A stretch of DNA of 64,000 bases from NCBI GenBank assembly GCA_033980235.1, contig CM067070.1, forward strand, positions 255,001 to 319,000, read 5' to 3'. Position 1 is the stretch's first letter. Every line of letters begins with the position of its first letter. The notes under the pieces are model-generated. The model made no database searches and was not told the DNA's origin. It worked only from the letters and a program-made list of their open reading frames with translations. This DNA comes from Diadema setosum (Eukaryota > Echinodermata > Echinoidea > Diadematoida > Diadematidae). A program made the translations under genes and the position numbers. Positions 24,701 to 35,519 of the stretch are shown here, piece after piece.

Positions 24701-27700
24701 GTGTGTGTGTCATATTGTTTACTTAGACAGTCACATACACACTAAAAAAAGGAGTGCAAATATGTACCGGTAAGGGTACAGATGCTTGTCGCTGTACAAG
24801 GAACCCTAGAGGTACTCATCTGTACCCTATGCAGGGGTACTCATCTGTACCCCATACAGGGGTACACAATCTGTACCCTAGAGGTACATATAAGTACCCA
24901 AGGCAGGGGTACTTATATGTACCCCTGTATGGGGTACATATAAGTACCGCTAGGGTTCCTTGTATAGCGACAAGCATCTGTACCTCTAGGGGTACATATT
25001 TGCTCTCCTATTTTTTAGTGTGTAGAGAATTTAAAGCAAATTTATAGGGTATTAACATATTGAAAAAATCAGTTGGAAGGACTATGATCATAACATACGG
25101 GAGTACATTAATAATGTGATGGTGCGAGATCCTCGGCGAGGGAGCGAAGCGACCGAGCGGGGGGAGGGTGTGTGGGGGGGGGGATACCCCCTCCCACGGT
25201 AGGGACTTTTTGTAAAAACAGAGTATAAAAGTCGCGTTTATAGAACATTTAAAAGCAAATTTCTAGGGAATTAACATATTGAAGAAAATCAGTTGGAAGG
25301 ACTATGATCTTAAACATACGGGGGTATATTATGTGATGGTGTGAGATCCTCGTCGAGGGAGCGAAGCGACCGAGCGGGGGAGGGTGTGGGAAGGGGATAC
25401 CCCCTCCCACGGTAGGGACTTTTTGTAAAAACAGTATAAAAGTCGCTTTTATAGAGCATTTTAAATTAAATTTCTGAGGAATTAAACATAGTAAAAGAAA
25501 TCACTGCGAAGGACTATGATAATAACTTATGAAAACTTTTCATTTTACTATAAGTACGGGCAGAACGAGCGAGCCATTTTTACTTTGCAATTCATCTGAA
25601 ATGTACTCATTAAAAGCTTAAACGTGATCGCATCGTTCGAACAATAAAAATATTCTTAAATGCTAGAAGAAAAAAGAAGAAAATGAAATGTGTAAGGTTT
25701 ACTAAAGGTATGTTTCAGCGGGCACACTCAAGGACACGAGGCTACCATCTATACACTAAATTTACTCATAAGTTACTATTAGTGTATAGATACAATAATG
25801 TATGTTGTTAGTGTATTATAAGTTTCGCCCCGTTAGGGGCGAAAATTTTTGCATTTTCAGTTATGAAATTACAACATTTAGACAAGAAATATGCCTTTAT
25901 TGTTCATTTTGGTCTTTAAATCAGTGATTAATTATTTGTTACAGGGGGGCACTTTGGGGGGGGGGGGGGGGGGGGGGCAAAAACTCGTTTTGCCCCCCCC
26001 CCCCCCCCCCCAACATTTTGTTTGGGGGGGGGGGGGCAAGTGCCACCCCTGCCCCCCCGCTTCCGGCGCCCTTGGTTGTCAGTAACACTTCCTTGATATT
26101 ACCAGCAAGAGTGTCTATGTCATTGTCGAGTACACTGAGCACTGTATAAAGTTTCCTCCAACTTGAGCTTTGAATATTTCCACAACCTCTTGGTCTTGAA
26201 GTTTCTTAAGATCGAAGCGAATGCGAGGGCTATTCTTTTGATACTTCGAATTCAGCTTCAGCTTTATAGTTGTAAGCACAAGTCGTGGTCACTGCCAATG
26301 TCAGCACCTGGAAAGGTCCTCGTGTTTGCTTTGTTAACACTGGACTTGAAGCGTTGTGGTACCAGAATGAAGTCTATCTGGTTGTGCACTTGACCATTTG
26401 GTGAGTGCCAGGTTACAGTTCTGTACCATTTGTGGGAGTGCAGAGTGTTGGCAAGGGTAAGGTAGTGACTTTTGGCAAATTCCTGTAGCCTTATGCCTCT
26501 GTCATTAGTATCTCCCATGCCAAATCTCCCGACTGTCCCTGCCCAGTTTTCGTATGCATCTGGGCCTACGTTGGCATTCCAGTCTCCCTGAACTATCATA
26601 AGGTCTTTAATTGGGACTTTTGCTATAGTGGCCTCCAGCTGGTCATAGAATTCCTCCACTTCCTAATCATCATGACCTGAAGCTGGAGCATAGGCTTGGA
26701 TAATGGTTGATTTGTGTGGTCTGGCTGAGATGCGAATGGAGATCAGCCTGCTGGAGATTGGGGTGCAGCTGATGACACTGCTGGAAATTTCTTTCCTAAC
26801 AATATATGCCACACCGTCTTGATGCTTCCTCTTATCCCCGGAGAGCCAGATCTCCAGACCAGATCTCCTCCGGATAACTACCCTCGAATAACTATCCCCT
26901 TCCCCGATAACTACAGCCTGTCTCTGATAACTACCCCACGATAATTACCTAGAATAACTATATACAAGGATCCGGACAAATACCTTCCAGGGTAATCCCC
27001 CTATGATAATTCCCCTCGATAACTTGCCCTAGGGCTTAAATAACTTCACAATAACTTACCCCAGAGGGCAACTAACCCCTCCCCCCCCCCCTCCGACATC
27101 AACCCTCGAGTAGATGACACGAGGAAACTCACCCATATAGGACAATTGCTCTAGGGCACTTACCCCCTGGATAACTAACATCCGGGTTTTTAATCCATTA
27201 ATCCTGTACAGCACCCCCCCCCCCCCCAACATCTACTCAGGCCCACTTCTGCCTACGAAAGAAAGGACACGGAGTAATCGTGTTGTCGCAGCTAAAAAGA
27301 TTATCATGTCTGCCTCTATATTTCAAATTAATTTCATAAATTATAGAATGATTACTGTATCTATTTTGACAATGCCTATTACTGCCACCAGATTGTGCTC
27401 AGGCGTTTCTTCGATGCAGTTTTACTGTTTATACCGTAACACTCATTTCAAAACTACCCTGCTGCATCAATGGGCATTAATCACTAGTATAATTAGCACA
27501 ACGGATTACCTGCTTTGACAATCAACTATTCTACCCATCGTTAAAATAAGACTCATTCCATTTGCTATCTTCTTATTGTTTGTTTGTTTTTCACCGAAAA
27601 AAGGAAAAGATTAAAGTATCAACAGCAGGGGCTAGTGTGGGGGAGGGGGGAGGGGGTAGTTATGGGGAGGGAGTACAGATATCCAGGGAATAGATATCCT

Positions 27701-28331
27701 GATTGTAGTTATCAGGAGTTAGTTGTCGTAGGGGGTAACTGCCCAGATACGATGTTGCGGCAATATAAGCAGTGAGTTTTTAGTAAAGTAGAGTTTATTT
27801 TAGAGAGTTGCTTTGCGTCACTTACACAGTAGGTCAGTGGGATAAGAACTTCGTGTATAGTACACCAGTAGTGCCATACACCGGTATATTGATATCGATT
27901 TTTTCGCTGTACAACCGTAGGTCCACTGCTATGTCTCAGGCGTCTCTTCCTGAACCCTACCAACATGGCGATCGCTTTCTACGGAGCCGCCTTCTCATCT
28001 ATACTTGGAATTTATGGATCCTTCAGTGTCAAGTTTATCCAGGTACAGTATGCTGTGAGTCCTGCTACGGCTTCCACAACTACAGGTAAGAAAATTTGAC
28101 CATAAAAAACCAATATAGACAAAAGATAAACGCAAAATGAAGTGCACAAAGAAGCAGATAAAAAACCACGAGCAGTCATTAGAACAGACTGTTATAGGAC
28201 TAAATACATGGCTTCATACAAGGCTTTGCTTTACCTGTGGCCCGTTGTCCTGGGTCTATCCGAAATAGATTTTTGGCTACTATTATACATATAAAAAAAA
28301 AAATGATATACGTTTTGGTGGAACAATACCA

Positions 28332-28371
<40 letters not shown>

Positions 28372-31300
28372 AGGGGGGATGGTTACTCACGGCACAATGC
28401 TTGATAACTGCATGCATTTCAGCTATCTGCCGCGACATGGGGTCCCAGATCATCGCTTGTCTTCACTATACCCATATTAAGTAAACCAGTTTATTTTGTG
28501 GCCAAATTCGGCCAAAAAAAGTCACTCCACATGGATTTTTAGTTAACGGCAGTTTCTGAGAGACAAAGTTCTTTAAAATGATGTATAACTCAATTCATTG
28601 GATTCTCCTGACCGATCTCAATATTGAAAAGAAAACACATAATGCTCTACTCTGTAAAAGTGTTTACTGAGAAAAGAGCCAATAAAGTACAGGGTCTATT
28701 CCAACGTTTAGTCTTATCAAGTCGTGCTAGCTGTGCAATGAATGGGACGAAAAAAAAAAGGGGGCTGTAAATCTCCACAGGAACAACAATGAAGGGGTTG
28801 TCCAATTAAGCTGAAATTCCTCATGCTCAATTTGCATAACTAATAACAACTTTCAAAGCAGCATAAAGCGTTATCCTTTCAAAAATCATCAGAGTTGAAA
28901 AGAAAGAATGTGTAAAGGGATTTTAAGAAATGAAAATTACCTTTATTCTGATCACACTACTCTTCAACAACAACAACAACAAGATATATGAAAACTGCTG
29001 AAAACACACTTTCCCTTTCATTTTATGATCTGAAACTTAGAAATAATGTAGAACAAGAATAGTTCTGTCAGAAAATATTAAAAACTTGATTGATTAGGCT
29101 GACCCGTTTCAAATTCTATTCATCTGAAAAAAAAAAAAGAAGAAGTGGCTGGTATGGCCCTACAGTCACGACGATATTATTTCGTGAATCATTGTGGTCA
29201 TCGTGGTCACAGAGAAATAAGCTTTGTGCCTCAATTCATTAATGCCAAGTAGGTGCTATACTTGAAACATGTTTTTATATTTCTGCTCATTTTCATTGGT
29301 TTGTGATGACTTTCATGGTTGTTTCAATCTTTGTTAGATCATATTTTTTTTTTTACTTTTTTCTTTCTTACTTTAAACATTGTTAAAGAATCAGTACGTG
29401 GCTTATGAAGCATATTTTTTTACCTGCCGGTTAATTTTGACATGATTATCATGGTTTATTGCATTATTTGGATGGGTTTTTTTTTTCAATCATTTATGTC
29501 TTATTTCTTTCGGACCACCAAATTTCATTTTCGAGCCACCAGCAATGAAATAATAATCAGGCGGCCTAAATTGAGCCACCAAAGATAAAAGCTATAGTGT
29601 CGAGTTCTGATATGATGTTAATGTCAAAGAAGAGATGGCTATGTTTTTAAACTGTAAAATAACGTAACAAGATAACGTACGTGTCACTATGATTTTTAAA
29701 GGGTAACATTAAGTCATTATACCCTATGCAGGGCTCCACTCTTACTTTTATTTTTGGTGGCCCAAAGGCAAACATTCGATCTTTTCTAGTGGTCCGATCA
29801 GGCCACCAAATTATTCATTTCTGAAATGTTGGTGGACCGACGTACGTTTTTGGTGGCCCCGGGCCGCCGGGCCACCGTTAGTGTCGAGCCCTGCCCTATG
29901 TCTTTTACAACTTTTCTTGTTTTGATTCGACTTTGCTTATTCTCTTTTCGTTAGCTATCATAGTTGGTCCGGCAATGATTCTCAGTCAAGTGTTTTCAGG
30001 CTACGTGTGTCGGAGGTACAAACTTAATTCCAAACAGTGCGCTCTCTTCGCTGTAATTGGGACAGCCATAGGGTTGCTACTTTACCCGGTTGGTTTATTT
30101 CTCGGATGTGACAATATCTCTGTTGCCGGGGTGACGGAAACGTACGATGGAGCTTTTGAGATATCAGTCAGGTGAGTATAGCCCCAGCCGCTGCGAGACA
30201 CAATCGTCTGTCTTTCCCGAAACATGTGCTTGGATTTTTGTCTACGGCTATTTCCGGGTGATAAGGTGCGCCCATTTGAAATTTATTAGAACAAAACTTC
30301 TGAGCATTGAGGACTAAGAGCAGTATGTTATAAATTGTTTTAGTAGTCATAACTGTCCATCCTGCTGAGATCTTTACATCAAGGAAGGCAAAACATGACT
30401 CACTACCTACCATTCAATTACAAGCATTACTTAGTAAGCAATGCTGAGATGGGATCAGGACAAAGAAAAAAAAAAAGTCCTTCGTTGATATCCTACATCT
30501 ATTTAATGCATAACGTCCCATTGATAAGTACAGATTATTTGCATACATATCATGTAGGGACTACATATCATATCTAATTTACGTTACAGCAATGCATGCA
30601 ACGCCGAGTGTTCGTGTGATACGTCCACCTTTCAGCCTGTATGTGGATCAAACGGAGTAACCTATATCACACCATGTCACGCCGGATGTCTTAATGTTGA
30701 TTTGTCGGTCAATGAAACATCATCTGATCAAGTAAGTGGCTTTTTTCTTTTTTAACTTGAAAGCATCAAATATTGGCCAGGTATTGTTGGACTCTTTATG
30801 ACCATGATCATATTGACTCACTCCCCCCCCCAAAAAAAAAAACCAAAAACAAAACAAAACAAAACACGACAACTTCGAATATTGTATAATGGATAAGCGA
30901 GAAATTCACTCACATAATTTATATACGAGTGTTGGAGATTTTACACTAAGGAATAACAAGAGGAATTAGTGTAGAGTTAGGGAATATTTTTTTCCCAATG
31001 TTGAATGTGATATCAAGCATGTATATATTTTCGATGTTCAAAGGGTGTGACTTCTTTGTAGCCGTTGCGATGTCCTGAAGTGTTGTGACTTCGATTCACG
31101 ACTCCACACTCCGCCATCTCTTGAACTGTTGAAATAGACACCCCAGCAGTGTCTTACTTGAAACTATGAATGTCCGTGAATTTAGCTATCAATTTGGTAA
31201 TCCGCGCACAACTATGAAGTGCATTTGAAGGGTTTCTTCGCAAAAACCGATACGTCCATTTTGTAAGTACGGTCATTGTTATAAAGTACAAAATAATACC

Positions 31301-34300
31301 TTTTAAAGGATATATTGGTCAATACATATAAAGGTACATTTTTGAAGTTATCTTCAAAAGAAGCAAAAAATTTCATATTGTTCTCTTTATTTTTCTTGAC
31401 CTTTAATCGCAAATATCTCCATTTGACAAATATGGACTTATCGCTTTTTGCGAACAAACTCTTCGTTTTTATCAGCATAAATGTTGGATAAGATTTTATA
31501 GTACAGAACTTTCGCCATGAAGAAACCAATATTGTGATGGATATGACTGCATCACGTGGAATGAAGAACAATCATGTACATGTAGTACCTACGCGTGAAA
31601 ACAGGGTTCTGATTTACATTATACAACATGATAATTCATTAGTTCCATGTTCCTGTTTAGTCACGTTTTACAAGTGGGAACCACAAGGGGTCGGTATCAT
31701 GCCCTTGTTTTTAGGGAACCTGTGTGGAGACAATAAACCACTATCGGGTCTGTACTTAAATGCTCTTTGCGCTAAATAGTAAAAAGAAATGTATCAAATT
31801 CGGTTAAATGCTTTATTCAAATTAGCTCTTACCGACAATATTAAACCAGTCGAAGAAATAGAAAACAGATTCCAGCACAATTGAATATAAATAAGAAAGT
31901 TTTGGAATGTCAATGTTAATAACACTCACGAGGGGACTGAATGCCCTTTCATATTTTTTCTTTGATGCAATTCAGTATATAGTAGAGTTTGACTTTGAGT
32001 TTGACTTTGCTTAAACTATGTTTTTTGTGATTATAAAAAAAAAATGATCTGAATTAATTTTGCTTGAATATGACAAAAGTCACATTCTACTCTTTTTTTT
32101 TTTTGTATATGCAATTGTGACCGTACATCACAAAACGAACAAAAAGTCACGACCATTGATTTTACGTGAGGACTCAAAAAAGGAGAAACAGGTCAACCGA
32201 GTCAATATTTAGTTGTTCATATTTTCTGAAAGAGCAACCCTTCTTCTACATTATCCTTAAGTTTGGGGGAAAAATGAATGGGAAAGTTCATTTTCAGCAG
32301 CTTTTCTACAATCCCCTTTTTTGTAGAGTAGTGAGGCCAGGTAAGTCTTAGAGGCGCCCTTTCATTTATTAATAATCCTTTGCACACTCTTCATTTTCAA
32401 GTCTAGTAAATATTTAAGGGATAACGTTACTGCTTTGAAAGTTGACATTTATCACGGACCTACCAGCTGTGTTGCTAGAGCATGTTTAATTTCAGCTTTA
32501 TCTAATAATCTCTTCATTGTTGTTCCTCCGGTGGTGTAAATCTATACATGGACCTGTTGATTTATATACTACATGATGTGAAATTATGAAAATCGTCTAT
32601 AATGCCTCTTTAAAAGAAAATCCTTGTACAATGAAACGCAACTGCAATACAATTGCGAATTGTGTTAGTTATGTCATAACGAATCGATGTCTCAGGCCTT
32701 TTCAGTTGCGAACTCATTACTGCGTCAGAACTCTGTAAAAACCTGATTGTTATGTTATTGATCTCTCCAAACCTCAGTTCCAACTGTACAACTACACGCA
32801 ATGTCACTGCGTTAGGAGCCAGAGAATAAGCACCAACCAAACTGTACCCGAGGTGGACGCTACTTCTGGACCATGCCCAAAGACATGCCCCGCGTATCTC
32901 TCAATGTGTGTGCTTGTTACAGCTCTCTTCTTTCTTCAGTGCGCGACGCAGAATCCGGGAATGTATGTGGGACTAAGGTAGATACCACAAAAAATATCAA
33001 GAAGATTCTTTTTCAAATTTCGATCATGTCCTTTGTTTTACACTGTTTAAAGCAACATTACTCGACATATATTGTTCTTGAAAAGGATGATATACCGATG
33101 CAACTAGACGTACTTTACTCTTAATTTCTGTTTTGGTCTTTAGTTTCTATGGAATGATTAAGGTATGGTCGAATTCAGAGATTTTCATGAAGCCTATTTC
33201 TGCAATGAGCAAATCTTGGATTATTTCGATTAATTTTATTTGTTTGTTTGTTTTTTCAGCAACGTTGCGATTAAGATGTAACCGCTTTCATTTTTATTTT
33301 TGTGCTAATAAATAGGATCCACAATCATGTACTATATTACGACAAGTTGATGTTATGTTTACCCAGATGTAAAGTCTAATCTCTATCTTGCGACAAGAAT
33401 ACGATATTCGTATAATACGTGTTTTTCCATACAATTTGCTACCACTTTACAGGTGCGTGGAGGAAGATGACAGATCCATGGCGCTTGGCCTTCGCACAGT
33501 GATATCAAAAATACTAGGTATGCATGTCATGCTTCTCAGAGATATATGATCAACAACGGAGAATTTCATGTTTTTGGAGCCGTTGTATGAGTTTATATAA
33601 AATAATATTGCATGCTTGATCCATCGAGATTGATAGGAAAAAAGTTGATAAATGGCAAATCTTTGTTAATGTCAGCCTGTTTTCGTTTAATGATATAGAA
33701 CAACTTCAAACTACACTCAAGTTGATTTCAATGAAAAGGTTTATATTGGGAGATTAAATGGAATTTACCTTTATTTTGTAAGTAAGTATGACGCAAAATG
33801 TACTTATGGACATTACTGGTAATGACCTACCCATTATATTATAGAAACAGAGATAACTATTTTTTTTTTAAATCAAGATATACAAACTAATAGATACATT
33901 CTTAAGTTATTTGGCTACTAATATATGACATAATTCAAACTGCAGTGCCTATGCAATTAAGTACATCTTGCTAACTAAGTGGGAGAAACCTAACTGACTA
34001 GTTTTAGCAAATCGTCGCTGTAATGGGACAAAACCTTGTATCTGAATTTTTGGTGAAAAGGACTTTTTTGGATTAATGGTCAAATAATGGGTTAAGTGAT
34101 GTCCTGGCCAAATCCAAATACGCTGTCTCACTCCAAAAATGAAGCCACCATGGCATGTCAAAGGAAAGGCTATCCCATTCACTATAGTGCTTTGGCCGCC
34201 ATGTTTTTTTTTTTTTTCACTTCTAAACATTTGACATTTTGTAGATACGAGGTCTTGTCCACCAGCAACATAATGTGGTAATGAAGTTAGATGGGTAATA

Positions 34301-35481
34301 TAACAAGAAATCTAAAAATGGCCTCATAATTAAGTCTTGTCATATCCTATGTTGGTTTTAGAGAAAAAAAAATAAATTTAGTTTAAATGGATAAGAAACT
34401 CATAATTGTTTTAGACTAAGACTCTCGGAAACCCATAGTTTCAGGCCGTTTTAGAGCGTTTTCCGATATTCGTAATCACTGTAAGATTTTTTTTGGAGAT
34501 TTGTTTGTCTAGCAGAATATGCATGCAGTTGATTGTTTTAGATAAGCTTTCCATCACTGATGGTTGATCATTTATACATTAATAGCCCAACATAACATTT
34601 ATGAAGATATTCAGTATAAACTGATATACTTTCCGAATAGAGGCCTTTGGGAGCCATGTAGCTCGAAATTTGCAACCATTATCATTTCTCTGAAATGGTT
34701 CTCGTTTCATCAAAACCACAGTAATGAAATTACAGAAATTACCATATTGACACAAAGACAAAACATTGATATTAATTTTTAGTATAATACTAAAGCTTCC
34801 AACGGTGATGATTTCATTACTTCACAGACCTTCTAATGAACCTTTTACAAATAGTAAGGTATCTTTGAGCTTAACATTGATAAGAACTTGGTGAAATGTA
34901 TTTTTCACACAAATTCATTTCAGCTTTCTAAGAACCTTGAGACGATGCGGTTACCTGGAAAGTGGTTGTAGTTGCTAGATTATCAAGATTAAAACAAAAC
35001 CTGAAATCACATTGTATGGTCAAACGAAGTAAGTTGGAGGGTTATGAGGTACTGAATTATCTTTCAATTTGCGTGTAATCGGTGAAAACGTAGAATTTTA
35101 AATGCAATAACTTTCCTAATTTAAGTTTAGTATTGGTGTGAAATATTCAAATCAGCATTCCACCACTCTCCTAACGTAAACATATTATGAATATCAGTTT
35201 TCAAATGATGTGGCATTGCATTTTTATATCCACGGCTCGTCGATAAATAAGCAATTTCACTTTAAAACCAAAGTTTTCAAGGTGAGATTTGAAATCAAAC
35301 ACACAAACGGGCACGCGCACACATACGAACATCCCAACAAGAGGTACTATAGTGTACCCCGTTGCTTTCTCCCATAGACATAATGCTCCCATAAAGTCAT
35401 TGTTAATCCCATAGAGTCTGACTACATAAAGAAAAACATAAAATGGAACTCCCACAATGTACCTCTTGCTCGTCCACCAAC

Positions 35482-35519
<38 letters not shown>

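Larger units (their letters stand above)
17395..25022. mobile_element. 7.6 kb TA-flanked element carrying a spliced gene
   Basis: The tandem unit of the surrounding repeat is cut at TTTATA|GAGAATTT. The inserted segment begins CACACTAAAAAC and ends TTTTTTAGTGTG, an 11-bp inverted repeat, with TA on both sides (17393-17394 and 25023-25024). The intact unit at about 16957 shows the empty site with one TA. Its last 285 bp (24738-25022) form a near-complete palindrome that also has TA at its inner edge, so the unit may be a composite of two short elements around captured DNA. It holds the five-exon gene at 18674-22703 and a minus-strand ORF at 21608-22036. No transposase family was recognised. 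Confidence 0.75.
16574..26074. mobile_element. hAT-like terminal-inverted-repeat element inserted in the LINE
   Basis: Left end CAAGCGCGCCGGAA and right end TTCCGGCGCCCTTG form a 14-bp inverted repeat with one mismatch. The 8 bp GTTGTCAG flank it at 16566-16573 and 26075-26082. An 8-bp duplication with CA-starting ends fits the hAT superfamily. Removing the element and one duplication rejoins the LINE reading frame exactly. Without its own 7.6 kb insertion the element is about 1.9 kb, mostly GC-rich tandem units, and no transposase is visible, so it is probably non-autonomous. Confidence 0.8.

Noticed and set aside
24738..25022. Independent MITE insertion unrelated to the 7.6 kb segment
   Set aside because: If it had inserted alone, its left flank should be the tandem unit; instead the unit resumes only across 17394/25023. 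A composite origin remains possible.
25823..25844. GC-rich hairpin followed by TTTTT, like a bacterial terminator
   Set aside because: The window is animal nuclear DNA; the hairpin is inside a transposon and has no bacterial gene beside it.
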